Shown piece by piece: positions 1 to 12,268 of a stretch of 64,000 bases of DNA. Source of the stretch: Telmatactis stephensoni (Eukaryota > Cnidaria > Anthozoa > Actiniaria > Isophelliidae); assembly GCA_029948255.1 (NCBI GenBank), contig JALIZF010001812.1, positions 558,001 to 622,000 of the forward strand. The letters are read 5' to 3'. The notes under the pieces were generated by a model. The model was not told the DNA's origin and did no database searches. It saw nothing but the letters and a program-made list of their open reading frames with translations. Each line of letters starts with the position of its first letter. Position 1 is the first letter of the stretch. Position numbers and translations under genes: made by a program.

Positions 1-114
1 TGTGCTATGTTGAGTTATAGAAGCACGCGGGAATTGTAAGAAGACGAGAGAAGTGTCAGGAGTAGCACGAGGCGTACTACAATAATACACTTTTTCTATG
101 TTCTTGCATTTCAG

Positions 115-265
115 TCTTCGACGCCCATATGTTATTGACCCTGCAAACCCGACCAACGACCTATACGACGATGTTAACTGCTGGGATGAGGTGAAAAGGG
201 TCGCCAGAGAAACCATGGAGAAACCCCTTCTCAGATACGTACCGATTACAGTCGACTGGAATTGA
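115..265 (+). CDS. 2'-5'-oligoadenylate synthetase-like protein, last coding exon (partial)
   Basis: A TTGCATTTCAG acceptor ends at 114 and is followed by an exon open to TGA at 263-265. It reads LRRPYVIDPANPTND and ends RYVPITVDWN. The R-P-x-x-I-D-P-A-x-P-T-N-D signature followed by a conserved Trp and an Arg/Glu-rich helix matches the end of the OAS1 C-terminal domain of oligoadenylate synthetases, which sense dsRNA and make 2'-5' oligoadenylate in the cytoplasm. One base (T115) completes a codon from the previous exon, which lies outside the window with the catalytic nucleotidyltransferase domain, so activity cannot be judged. The only other candidate I considered was a related cGAS/Mab-21-type nucleotidyltransferase, but the DPA-PTN motif favours OAS. 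Confidence 0.7.
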
Positions 266-597
266 CCAAGTTCACTTTGGCAGGAAGTTGAACGACTGAA
301 TTCTTATTGATGTTACTGACAAACATCTCAAGGAATATTTTGTTTTGCTTTTTAACATAGCATGCTCAACTTATTTACTATTTGGTGCATTAGCTTATTA
401 TTACCGTTCAGTGTGCAAACTTTTAATTAATATACTTTGATCTTATTTTTGATCTCATACAGTTCTGTGATACAATACTATATATGATACGATAACACTT
501 TAGCCTGAACAGTTTGTAACAGGAGTTAGTTAATAGTTAGTCTTCATTAATTGTACTGCTAAGACGTGAGTTTCATCGAGGAACAACGAAATGTTGA

Positions 598-1322
598 GAT
601 CGCTGATCCTCATTTAATCGGCTCTTTTAGCAGATAATTTAGTGATGGCCATTCCAATCCTGAAGTTGGCGATAAAGGCCGTTCACAGTATTGAAACTCC
701 GTGTACCACTACGCTAGACCAATCACACATTAAGGTCGCTGATCTTCATTTCTGCTCTTTTAGCAGATACGGTTTAGTCATAGCCTAAAGAGGGGGGTCG
801 TAAAGGGGATATGGAAACCGCAAAACCGCAAACAAAATTGAGAAAAAACCGCAACAAAAATCGTCAAAATTTCCAAAACAAACTCTGAAGTCAAAAACTG
901 CAAAACCGCAGGTTAAAATAACAAATAACCGCAAAACCGCACCCAAAATAACGCAAAACCGCATCACAAATAACGCAAAACCGCACCCAAAATAACGCAA
1001 AACCGCACCCAAAATAATGCAAAACCGCACCCAAAATAACGCAAAACCGCATCTTAAATAACGCAAAACCACATGAAAAATAACCGCATCGCCGCAAACC
1101 CTTTACGTCCCCCTCCTAAAGGTTGTGATAATAATCGTTCAAAGTATTAAATGTCCATGTACCACTACGCTACTTTGTAGACAAATCACACATTAAGGTC
1201 GCTGGCTTCATTTCTGGGCTTATAGCAGGTAGTTTAGTGATAGCCTTTTTAAGCCTAAAGGTTGTGATAAAGGCCGTTCAAAGTATTAAAGTACCACCAC
1301 GCTACTTTGTAGACAAATCACA
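598..1322. repeat. Degenerate tandem repeat of about 125 bp, interrupted by a transposon
   Basis: Blocks at about 598-735, 735-790, 1115-1197 and 1197-1322 share GTCGCTGATCTTCATTTC, TTTAGCAGATA, a CCTAAAGGTTGTGATAAAGG segment and GTACCACTACGCTA, each ending in CAAATCACACATTAAG or similar. The array is split at 790/1115 by the element at 791-1114. Confidence 0.7.
791..1114. mobile_element. Non-autonomous TIR element carrying its own 21-bp minisatellite
   Basis: The ends AGGGGGGTCGTAAAGGG (791-807) and CCCTTTACGTCCCCCT (1099-1114) are inverted repeats of about 16 bp. The 7-bp sequence CCTAAAG flanks both sides (784-790 and 1115-1121). The uninterrupted site is seen in the neighbouring repeat copy near 1255, where a single CCTAAAG runs straight into GTTGTGATAAAGG, so this is an insertion with target duplication. 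The interior (about 880-1095) is tandem copies of AAATAACGCAAAACCGCACCC. It has no transposase. A 7-bp duplication is unusual and does not settle the superfamily. Confidence 0.65.
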
Positions 1323-2807
1323 GCACAGTTTTCACCTGCCATGATTATGTCATTGAGTTTAGTTGTAAAAAGAAAACCGTAGTGACCACTCCATTAATCA
1401 CCTGCAGGAACGTTTACAGCAGCGTAATACCCGTTGTTATGACAACATTGAAGAATACCATTTAAAAATATATAAGGCAGATGACAGTTTGATTTCCAGA
1501 CTTTGACTAGTCACGTACTGACAAGTTTACTAGATTACCGTGCCAACTATCACTGCGCTATCTCTGTAAAGCGCATGCGCGCGTCCTGCTTATAGAAAAC
1601 AGTTTTTTGACAACAAAAAGTCTTCGGTGTTACATTAAATCGCTACGTTTACCAATATGAACAAAATTTGTATTATATACCCTATGTATTTGTTCAATCC
1701 ACCATCCAGTGCTAACTGTCCAGTCTGTCAATAGTTTCTTTGTTAACCCTGGGTTAGTACTTAACCCAGCCTTGGGCAACCAGACCTGTTAGCCTGCGAT
1801 TGAAGTGTTATTGATTTCAACGCTGAAAAACAGACTTTTGTAATCGCGCGACTGCCATTTTTGTAAGCGGAAGGCGAATGGTCTTGGGTGAGTGACAAGA
1901 GCAAGGAGGAGGACTCTCTGTCTGGAAACAATCATTGCGTCCTTGTTGTCATAGGCGTTGTCAACAAGGGGAATCTTAATTGTTATCCAATGGGAAATCG
2001 CTACTAACAATCCTGGTTACTATGGCTGCCAGAACATGTTCACTTGTACGAGTACGCTCTCAGACTTCGGTACAGCCAGGTAGCGTACGCACTTCAGTAA
2101 CTTGGAGCTTATTGCGTGCTTGACTAGTCAGACGGGCTTTGTCGTAGTGTATCGGAATCTATTGTTTTATAATACAAAAACATAGTGTAGAGTGCTTTGT
2201 TTTGAGTATAATTGGCGTCATAACGTTGCTATGGCAACTCCGTTCTCGACCACACCTTGTTCCTATCAAACTTTAATCTTATCTCTATTTAGTACGGCTA
2301 TATTAACGGTTTTTGAATTTGACAAATCGCAAACCGTTTTCCATTCTTGGGTTACAACCACGTGACTAAATCAAGTGACGTAATACTTGACGCCATCTTG
2401 GATGACAACTAAAAACAATATGGCGGCCAATGCGAATGACTTGCTAAATATGTCTGAATATTATACGAATCTAGAGCCCTCTTATTGACGATGGTGACGC
2501 CAAAACATTTTCAGGACTCAAGTGGAACAATGGCACGAGTTGTTTCACTGATAAGGTTCAAAACGAAAATAATGCGTGTGTTTTTGAACTAGTCTTATTT
2601 ATTTAAGCTTTAAGTAAAATACTATTGCATATGAATAATCAGTTAGTACTTTTCTATGACGAAAATACTTAAAATGTGCTAAAAATGCGTTACATTTTTG
2701 CTCATTAAACTTCATGACTAAAATAGTAAAACTTGCATTATTTTTCATTTGCAAAATATAAGTGACAAATAAATGCTTTTTAATCGTGTGACTAATCTAA
2801 AATATTT
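1323..2807. other. No gene recognised
   Basis: I found no coding region I can support. There is a perfect 8-bp-arm inverted repeat CTGGGTTA-GTACT-TAACCCAG at 1749-1769. At 2478-2550 there is a stretch related to the fold-back at 16278-16456 (CTCTTATTGACGATGG... AAGTGGAACAATGGCACGAG). Confidence 0.4.
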
Positions 2808-2812
2808 CTTTG

Positions 2813-2933
2813 CAGGGGCGCATCCAGGGGGGTGTCCTTAGGTGCACCGGACATCCCCCTAGCGCCATACGAGATGACGTCATCAGTATCCATTGTTATT
2901 AGGAGGCCGCCATCTTGGATATGACTTCATCTC

Positions 2934-2975
<42 letters not shown>

Positions 2976-3132
2976 GAATATTTTAGCAGGATGGACACTT
3001 CAACAATGAACATTGCTGTTATCAACGCGTGTTCTGCTTAGAAAAAAAAGAAAAGAAAAAGAAAAAAATATAAATGTAATATATAAAGGCTATTTGGGAC
3101 ACCCCCTTTGCAAAATCCTGGATCCGCCCCTG
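2813..3132. mobile_element. hAT-like MITE with 16-bp terminal inverted repeats
   Basis: It begins CAGGGGCGCATCCAGG (2813) and ends CCTGGATCCGCCCCTG (3132), which is inverted except for one base. CTTTG flanks both ends (2808-2812, 3133-3137). The CAGGGG termini resemble hAT elements, though those normally duplicate 8 bp, so the target duplication may have decayed. The interior has a (TAA)n run at about 2935-2972 and a purine-rich A/G stretch at about 3042-3068, and no transposase. It lies 80 bp beyond the stop codon of the 3213-6691 gene, probably in its 3' region. Confidence 0.65.
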
Positions 3133-3212
3133 CTTTGCTAATAGTTTCTCAAATAGTTTGTAAGTATCATTATAACGGATTGAACTTTGTTTAACTGGAA
3201 TATCGTTCAGCC

Positions 3213-6200
3213 TTATATCTTTGTGGCGTTGTAAAGTCGGATGTAGGTAGTTGACATGGTATAGCCAAAGGCGTTGAGACTTCTGATACGACATAGCATG
3301 CTATCGAGAGCCTGGCTTGCATTGGTTGCTTGTGCAGGAACTGACTGTTTTTTGATGGTGGTACTTTGTTGTAGCTGTTAATATGGAAAAGAAAGAATCA
3401 AATATCTCGTGACTTCCAAAGAGGAAGTGGGGGAGGGGAGGGGAAGGGGAAAGGGGCGTTGGCTTGGTAATTGGTTACAAGATAGTGGAGTTTTCGAGAT
3501 AACTGACCGAGATCGCTATTGCGAGGTCGTCCTCTACCAATAAGCAATATATCTTACCTGAAGTAACACAATATCAATCGTGTTCCGTATCGCTTGGGAT
3601 TCTTTTAGTACTTTTTTGATGATCAGAAAGCTATTCTTGACTTTGGCAGCATTTGACAGTAGGATACCGTTGTACATGAGAAGCACAGCCTTGTGGTATT
3701 TCAGCGTTTGGGAAGCCTGTGTAAGACAAGTCAAAATTAAACATACAGATGTTAGAACATGCCGCCATATTGCTGTTCCTTTACTAATATTATTCCTACT
3801 TATTATCATGTATCAATCCATCTATGCATTCATCCATTCTTCTAAACATGTTCATATTCATTTGTTCTTCCGTTCGTTCTTTTCATTCACATTTTCGTTC
3901 TTTCGTTTAATTGTTCGCTCTTTCGATCATTTATTTGGTCCGCGCTTATTTTTGCAATAATCTACCCACTGATGAGTTAATTCATCTTCATTGTATCTTT
4001 CTCTAAAACTAACTAAAAGGAGAGTTGGTGGGAGACCATGGATGTTTTGACTACGTTGATCTCACTTAAATGATGTTATGCTGATCAAAACAGAAAGACA
4101 TTACAAAACTTATATTGTCCTATAATACTTATGCTGTATCTATAGCCTTTTTCTCTTGACGAGCCATGACACTGCAAACTTCATACTTTGAAGGTTTCTT
4201 ATTTCTTTGTAATTCTAATTCAACTATCTTTTAGAGATTGTTATTGTTCGCGCAGAAATATTGCTATTGTAATGAATATGTGATGTCACAACGTCTAATA
4301 GCTTTGCTTTGAAGCAAGGATATTGCCGAAATTCGAAACGGTGCACGGCAAACATACATGTATGAGAAAATGGTTATACAGAGACTTTCATTCCAGCAGC
4401 AGAGCTATATATTGAATATATCTGGTAGATCTATCCTAAATTCAGTATATATATAGTTTTAAAATCCGGTCAGATCAAATTCAAATAAGATGTGGCAATC
4501 GCAGCCTAAGACGAGTATATCACTGTTGTAATATATCTGGTAGATCTATCCTAAATTTAGGGTCAATTCAAATCAAATGTGGCAATCGCAGCCTAAGACG
4601 TGAGTATATCACTGTTGTTTATCTTTGCAATTTAATGCCATAACATCATTCGCCATAACAACTCCTTTGCCAGACAAGAAACAGCATTCAAAATGTTCCC
4701 TTTTCTTATTTCCAAGAACTCAAGGATCTCGTAAATCGCACGTGATTTCCTTAAGCTGCACTTGATGAAGCCCCACCCATGTAAGAATTGCATAACTGTT
4801 ATAACGTTTTTAAGAACATTTGCGAAGTTGCTGATCTTTGAATGATTTACTATGGGACTAATCCAATGTCCGGATGGATGGCCAATGGTAGACAGATCTG
4901 AAAATGTTATTCATGTATCAGGTATTTCTTGGTATATCATTTTTATTTTAAGCTTCTTATAAATATCGAATGTAAGCCGCACATTTTTGATTAATTTTAA
5001 GGAATAGTTTTGATTCTCTTCACCTTTACTCTAACATATACAGTAAGTACTAAATGAAACTTCAGTAAAGTAACTGCAAAAACGCTCATACTTGAAGAAC
5101 CTAAGAAGTGTTTCTAGGATACGCTTCGTACTATATTAAGGTGAAACCCGATAGCTGCACACTTTTTGAGCAAGAGGGAGTCCGTATAAGACGGTATTTC
5201 TACTTTACGATTAGGCAACTCTCTATTGTTTTATTTATTTATGTTCAGTAGCATTTTCGTTATCCTCGTTGTAGAATTCATTTGTATTCACGATGAAACT
5301 AATATCGACCTATGGATAACATGTTTTAAAATAGAAGTAAAAGCTTCTGTTTTGAAACAAAGTTTTTTCTGTGTTAAAATATCTCATACATCCAATCGTA
5401 ACGGTTTAAAACAATAGCCAAAAATGCTTCCAATTTAACATATTCTCAAAGATTTTTGTGAAATGAAAACCCAGGAAAGTTCAGTTATCAAAAGAGAGCA
5501 TCAGATACGGCAGAATAAGGTAGAAGTTAATGTGCTATCTATATGAAGGAATTTCATGTTTCAACCCATGATGAAAACGCTTCAAGCGATATCTCAACAA
5601 GAACCTGTAGTCCATGCTGGTAGCCCTCTAGTTCTTTCTCAGTGCATTATTTAAAGCTTGTGCTATCAACTAGTACTTACAGTTAGATTTTTGGTGTTAA
5701 CGATGTTCATGTTGGTCTTGACCATTTGCTGAACAGAACTGTAACGTATACATAGTGATTGAGTCTTTGACGTTGAATCTTTGTCTCTGCAGTGGAAAAA
5801 ATGTATTCATATATACTATATAGAGAAGTAACAAGAAATAGACGAAAAATGAGATAGAACGAAAGATTTAGACAGTGAGAGAAATGAAAATCGGAAAATT
5901 AAACAATAAAAGTAACAAATTGAAGTATTATGAAAAAGAAAACAAAAACGCTTAAAGAAAGAGAAAAAATTGTAAGAAATATGGGGATACTTTAGAGAAA
6001 AAAGCGAAAAATATAGGAATACTTTACGTTTAGTTTGGCCGAGAATACAATCATTAGTCGAAAAAGGAAGAAAGAACAATTCGAGGAAAGTAAAATATTT
6101 GTTTCTCAAGACAATCCCGATAGTATTCTTAGGAGCAAATCCAGAGAAAAAAGAAAATTCACAATCATAATTTTTTTTCTGTTAATTCTTTTATAAGTCA

Positions 6201-6691
6201 GGATTTAATGGCACGGAAAATAACAGTTCCAAAGTTTGTACACTTTCCTGCAGTCGTACATACATATTTTTCTAGCTTACTATATTGTATTAGAATAGAG
6301 TTAATGTTTTTCGTCATCACACTTACCAGATTGTTATCAGCAATTCGAGCAAGACTTGCTAAAGAGGAGGACAAAATCTTTAAATTGTGGTAGCAGAGCT
6401 TTAGTTGTTGACGGGAGTTGGTTGTGGACAACTGACAAGGTACTGCTATGCTTTGATGTAAAATTGTCACACAGATAGCTAGAAGTATCGCAGAAACTGT
6501 AAGAAACAAAAGGAGAATACTAAACGTGAGTTTTCGTTGAACCAAATTCAAAAGACAATTTATATGTAATCAGCAAATTAGCTTGCATGTACTAACATTT
6601 TGGAGTATTCAATCCAATAGCAGAATTAGCACAGCTGAAACTTTTCTTAAATTAAATCTCTCCAACCCATTAATTTGTGCTTACCCTTCAT
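3213..6691 (-). CDS. Secreted four-helix protein, cytokine-like, gene A (five exons, phases 1-0-0-0)
   Basis: Model on the minus strand: exon 1 6691-6685 (ATGAAGG then GTAAGC), exon 2 6496-6327 (after TTTGTTTCTTACAG), exon 3 5728-5681 (after TTCTGTTCAG), exon 4 3716-3558 (ends CAG, then GTAAGA), exon 5 3374-3213 (after CATATTAACAG, stop TAA). The phases are 1, 0, 0, 0 and all join in frame to give 181 aa. Residues 1-20, starting MKVSAILLAICVTILHQS, form a clear signal peptide. Four amphipathic helical stretches follow: A about 30-56 (LKLCYHNLKILSSSLASLAR), B about 77-100, C about 101-130, D about 146-180 (SQALDSMLCRIRSLNAFGY). Mature cysteines are near the N-terminus, in helix A and in helix D, and N-glycosylation sequons NLT, NAS and NAT are present. 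The protein family is not recognised by sequence. The fold and cytokine role are inferred from size, signal peptide, helix pattern and gene structure. Confidence 0.6.
4413..4617. repeat. Two-copy tandem duplication of about 100 bp in intron 3 of gene A
   Basis: TATATCTGGTAGATCTATCC and GTGGCAATCGCAGCCTAAGA recur in order, in copies at about 4413-4517 and 4518-4617. The intron (5680-3717) otherwise shows nothing I can call. Confidence 0.7.
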
Positions 6692-6699
6692 CGTTAACT

Positions 6700-7350
6700 C
6701 TTCGTTTCCTTGTACTCTTGAAACGTTGGCTTGTAATGATCCAAAAGAAAGTATGCCACTCGATCCTGTTGCAGGACCATTTTATACTGTTCTGATTCTT
6801 CCTGTTTGCAGAATTCATGCATGATCTAAATTAAGAGTCCCAACATTGCAAATGTTGTAAAATGCGCTCTTTCCACTATTAAATTCCTGAAAATATTTCT
6901 GATGACGGTTTTGTGGTCGGATGGGTCCCCTGGAAGAATCGGTGTTCAGAGGACATCCGTTTTGATTCAGTACTTCCTGCAACAGGTGGACAAGGGACTT
7001 ATTTTTATTGAAGAACATGTCACAATAATTAGCGAAAACGAGTTTATACTGACGTTTTTAGTCTCAACGATTAGTTTGTACAATATTGTACTATATGCTG
7101 TAGCTTTGTCCCTATCCTTAAAATTATTACCAGTTAACTTGTTAATATTAAAACACCTGCTTCATGCAACGAATTATACCGTTATTATTATTTAATAGAC
7201 CACCAGTTACATAATCTAGGTATTCCTTTTACTAGATTGTTTTCTTATTATAACGCATTAGTACATCTGTACTCTAGATTTAAACTATAATTTCATAAGA
7301 TAAGATGGTCTATTTACGCGGTGGTAATTATTCTAAGTCTCTGAACTTGA
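6700..7350. other. Upstream region of gene A, no confident gene
   Basis: A minus-strand open stretch near 6988-6830 follows an acceptor-like CACCTGTTGCAG, but it has no partner exon and no family signature. It may be 5' untranslated sequence of gene A or chance. Confidence 0.25.
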
Positions 7351-7785
7351 AAAGGTGTAGTACTCGTAAATTTTTTGAGGGATGTAAGCAGTTGTAACAG
7401 TCCTTATTATAAACACACAGCGTCAGTTCTCTAAATGTCCTTCTTTGCTGCAAAACCACACGGGGATATAGCTTATAGACATCATTAAAAGTACAGTATA
7501 CTCGTGAATTTTTAAGTGATGGAAGCAGTTGTAACAGTTCTTGAACACACAGCGTCAGTCATCAAAATGTCCTCACTTATTCCATACTTCCTTGTTACAA
7601 AACCACACGGGGATATAGCTTATAGACATCATTAAAAGTGCAGTATACTCGTGAATTTTTAAGTGATGGAAGCAGTTGTAACAGTTCTTAAACACACAGC
7701 GTCAGTCATCAAAATGTCCTAACTTGTCATTCTTTTTGCTGCAAATCCACACTTTATTGTATAGCATGTAGACATCATTATCTTC
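7351..7785. repeat. Three-copy tandem repeat of about 147 bp
   Basis: Copies at about 7351-7490, 7491-7637 and 7638-7785 share GAAGCAGTTGTAACAGTTCT, ACACACAGCGTCAGT and CATCATTAAAAG. Immediately after (7790-7900) are three shorter copies of AATGTCATAATTATGTCGTAAAGCCAATT-type sequence. Confidence 0.75.
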
Positions 7786-7900
7786 AGTCGTAAATGTCAT
7801 ATAATTATGTCGTAAAGCCAATTAAATGTCATATAATTATGTCGTATATAAAGCCAATTAAATGTCATAATTATGTCGTCGTAAAGCCATTTGATTGTCA

Positions 7901-10240
7901 TAACTTTACTATATCGTTAGTATAGATTTTTGATGATTGTACACTTATCGTATGAACGCCAATGCATTCTAATGCTTTATTAGATCCATTATGTTCACCC
8001 TAATGTATAAATATCTGTTATTTAATTTAAGCCAGTTGCGCTAAACTAAGCGTTGACATTGATATAAACGTTTCTGAAATGAAATGCTAAAGATTTGAAT
8101 TCCGAAAACGTAATATCTGCGGCTAAAATTCGACATGATATTTTAAGGCATGCAATCTCCATCAATTGGACATCTTCCTTCACTGTCATGCCCTTTGCAA
8201 TACCATTTATTTTAATAGCCCAGAACTAGTTCTCTCTCTGCTTAGAATATAATCTAGGTTCTAGAAAGTCATTAAGTCAGTTTGGTGTGACTGTCCCATA
8301 AAAGGAACAAAGAGAGTGTCCATACAATGGAGTTTTCCTATGTGAAAGTCAATACCCTAAAATAGCTATTCATTGCTCAAAACTGATACTTTCAAAACCT
8401 TACAATGATTGGTCAAGACATAAATTGTTTCCACTGTAAGCAATTTCCCCCTGGAGCACTATTCTGGAATTTTTGCATTCTCACAAACATTACAAGAATC
8501 CACAATTTTGCACATGACAAGAGATAAAATCTCCAATTGACGGCCTTAGAAGAGGAGGTTAGATCAGAATATTGCTTTCGATTTGCTTATTACTTTGTTT
8601 TTAGTAATTTTAGCGAGCTTAAGTTTTGCGGCGACGTTATCCGGAAGTGTAAATAACTATTTATTGTTGAACTTCGTGCCTACAAAGTGTACAGCCTAGG
8701 TGAAGTCACTTTACTAGAAAAGTCTTGAATGGAACCTCTAATGTCCAGAAATCTTGTTTAAAGCACTTGCGCACTTGTTTTGTGCAAGTCCCCGGCACTG
8801 TACATTAGATCACAAGACTAACTGAACGTCTATTTATGAGATTTCTAAGATAGGATTTAGCTGTATCGTTTCGTCGATTTTGCAATCGGCTTCTTGGGAA
8901 TTGAATGATAAGCTGATAAGTATACTTCCAGATATTTTCAGATTCTTAGGTCTTGCTATAATACGATTATATGTTCAGGCCCTGTTGCGTCTTAGAAATT
9001 GCATTTCATGTTCGACTGCCGGACGATATTATAAACCGTGTAGTGGAATTCGAAAGTACATGTTCTTAAAATCTCAATTCAGTCTAAGCGTGAATTTGCA
9101 TCGAATTGGGAAAATCGTGCTTTTGCGCTCGATCAGTGTGAATTGGATGTATTTGACTCATATAGGTTAAAACATCAGCTCGCACGAACGACTTTTTTCC
9201 CTTTTTAACCACTGAGCAAATACTTTCTATATATTATCTAAAAACGCTTTCTATAGATTGTTTTCTCGGATAAGGACGTTAAACCGTAGGCCCCGTCTGC
9301 TTTCACTCTAACCCTGCTTGTAGATACTGGACGTAAACGATCCTGTTGTACTGTTCGCAAAGAGTAGGGGATTGTCGCCCGGTACAACAGTCTGTCCTTA
9401 CTATTAACAAACTCTAAGCGCATTTGATTATATACATATAGATATTTGCGCTATATATGTGCTAAAATTTCATTTCATTATCATTAGGATTCGTAGTTAA
9501 TTTCAACTCTTTGGACAACGAAAATGTCCTCCATTCACTTTTCACAAATAGTATTGTAAAAGACTGCACATCTCTTGCCCATTTTAATGTATTCCATTTT
9601 AAGTAACTTTCATGAGATGCTATTCTTTCTCCTGGTTCAGTTGGGCAGAACACAGTCTGGTGAATTATCACCGAACAGATGGTAGAGTTTTTTGTCTGAT
9701 TTTGAGACGCAGAAGCAGTAGGTTTGAAAGCTATCGAGTGCATTATCTACATTGTGATTAAAAAAAAACTTGAGGAAGCTCATATCGCAAATTATACATA
9801 TTATAACTATAGTTATTTTGAATTATTTCATGAATTGAGGGAGTGTGAGATAGCGAGATTCCGAAACAAAGAAAAATAGAATAAGACGCTGGCAGGGGGT
9901 TTCATCTTCTTATCAAAACAAGACTAGAAAGTTGTTTAGGGTGGAGCTACAGTTGAGCAATCGTTTCAGCCAAAAAATAGACAGTTGCTGTAAACAAGAC
10001 TAGTTAAGAACTTGTTACTGGATCATATGCGTGGGTAGACATTTCCAGCATTTCCCTTGTTACTTGAAATCAGAAACATTATTTAGTAACAGTCATTTGC
10101 ATGATGTAACCTGTAAACAACACTGGACTTTCGACTTTATTTAATTGACATGTACATGTATGGTAGTTTAGATCCTATGTAGGTGCATAGATGGATTACA
10201 TCCTCTGTTCCTTGAAATCAGGAACAGTCAGTCACAGCGA
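7901..10240. other. No gene supported
   Basis: Short open frames exist, for example 8880-9170 (+) and 9462-9743 (-), but none shows splice-bounded exon structure or a family motif that I recognise. Sequence is AT-rich with no large repeat. Confidence 0.3.
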
Positions 10241-10249
10241 TTTTCTATA

Positions 10250-11890
10250 CCCCGTTGACAAGACTTTGGACTTCAGTCGACTTTATACAATTCCGATAAC
10301 ATGCGTTACGTAAGTACGTATGTACGTTACGTAAGTAACAGAGCATCTCCCCTGTTCCTAGAAAACTACTTCTTTACCCTGTAGACAAGACTTTGGACTT
10401 CAGTCGACTTTATGCAATTACGATAACATGCGTTACGTAAGTACATATGTACGCTACGTAAGTAACAGAGCACCTCCCCTGTTCCTAGAAAACTATTTCT
10501 TTACCTTGTAGACAAGACTTTAGACTTTAGACTTTAACAATTACGATAACATGCGTTACGTAAGTACGTATGTGCTTTACGTGAGTAACAGAGCATCTCC
10601 TCTGTTCCTAGAAGACTACTTCTTTACCCTGTAGACAAGACTTTGGACTTCAGTCGACTTTATGCAATTACGATAACATGCGTTACGTAAGTACATATGT
10701 ACGCTACGTAAGTAACAGAGCACCTCCCCTGTTCCTAGAAAACTATTTCTTTACCCTGTAGACAAGACTTTGGACTTCAGTCGACTTTATGCAATTACGA
10801 TAACATGCGTTACGTAAGTACATATGTACGCTACGTAAGTAACAGAGCACCTCTCCTGTTCCTAGAAAACTATTTCTTTACCTTGTAGACAAGACTTTAG
10901 ACTTTAGACTTTAACAATTACGATAACATGCGTTACGTAAGTACGTATGTACGTTACGTAAGTAACAGAGCACCTCTCCTGTTCCTAGAAAACTATTTCT
11001 TTACCTTGTAGACAAGACTTTAGACTTTAGACTTTAACAATTACGATAACATGCGTTACGTAAGTACGTATGTACTTACGTAAGTAACAGAGCACCTCTC
11101 CTGTTCCTAGAAAACTATTTCTTTACCTTGTAGACAAGACTTTAGACTTTATACAATTCCGATAACATGCGTTACGTAAGTACGTATGTACGTTACGTAA
11201 GTAACAGAGCACCTCCCCTATTCCTAGAAAACTATTTATTTACCTTGTAGACAAGACTTTAGACTTTAGACTTTAACAATTACGATAACATGCGATACGT
11301 AAGTACGTATGTACGTTACGTAAGTAACAGAGCACCTCTCCTGTTCCTAGAAAACTATTTCTTTACCTTGTAGACAAGACTTTAGACTTTATACAATTCC
11401 GATAACATGCGTTACGTAAGTACGTATGTACGTTACGTAAGTAACAGAGCACCTCCCCTATTCCTAGAAAACTATTTATTTACCTTGTAGACAAGACTTT
11501 GGACTTAACACTTTATACAATTACAGTATAACTTGTACACTATTTCGTAGTTTAGTTCATTTACGTGTGTCAACAAATAGTAATAGAGCACCTCCCCTGT
11601 TCCTAGAAAACTTTTTCCGTGTAGACAAGACTTTAGACTTAAGACTGTGTACAATTACGGTAACATGCACAAGTTTGGTGATTTAGCTCATTTACGTAAG
11701 TGGACAAAAAGTAACAGAGCACCTCCACTGTTCCTAGAAATGAAGAACATTTGCCGTACCCCTTTGGACAAGGCTTTCCGTTGGACTTTAAACTATATTT
11801 AAGTGATATCAGGAACATTGTATGGTAGTTTAGTTCATTTACGCAGATGGGCAGATAGTAACAGAGCACCTCCTCTGTTCGTTGCCCTAG
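10250..11890. repeat. Satellite of about 118-128 bp, about 13 copies, each with a TACGTA-rich near-palindrome
   Basis: The unit begins GTAGACAAGACTTTGGACTT, continues ACGATAACATGCGTTACGTA, then AGTACGTATGTACGTTACGT, and ends CTGTTCCTAGAAAACTATTT. Unit starts fall near 10255, 10380, 10508, 10628, 10756, 10885, 11007, 11132, 11248, 11373, 11489 and 11619; the last copies are degenerate. Two sub-types alternate: one with the CTTCAGTCGACTTTATGCAA segment and one with a short repeat of TTAGACTT. Confidence 0.85.
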
Positions 11891-12268
11891 TCAGACACCA
11901 GTTTCAGTTGAAATAAATTTCTGAACTTGAGATGTGGAAAATTACGATAGCCTAAGTGGAAGTGAAATACTGGGGGACCTATTTACAGTCTATAAATTCC
12001 TTCAGTATCTTCCCACCAATTTATTCCTCTTTTGAAACAAGATTTTTGTCAGCATGCGGTCTTGTGCTTTCGGTAGGCTTTGCGTCATTGCTCATTTTGA
12101 GAGTAAAACCATAAGATCGTGATTTTAAAATTTTCAGTTTTTCCCATTTCATTGTTAAGCTTGATTTCAGTATGATCTATCATAGCTTCCCTTTAATCCA
12201 TAAAGTTCAGTTTGAGTGGAGTTGACTAAAGAGTGCACCATTCTTTAATTCCCGTTTGATTACGATGG

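Noticed and set aside
785..1097. Minus-strand Cys-Gly-Phe-Ala repeat frames
   Set aside because: They are translations of the 21-bp minisatellite inside the 791-1114 element.
3580..3960. 126-codon plus-strand frame
   Set aside because: It is the opposite strand of gene A exon 4 extended through low-complexity TTC-rich sequence.
10250..11890. CRISPR-like array
   Set aside because: There are no unique spacers; the whole unit repeats and the context is eukaryotic.
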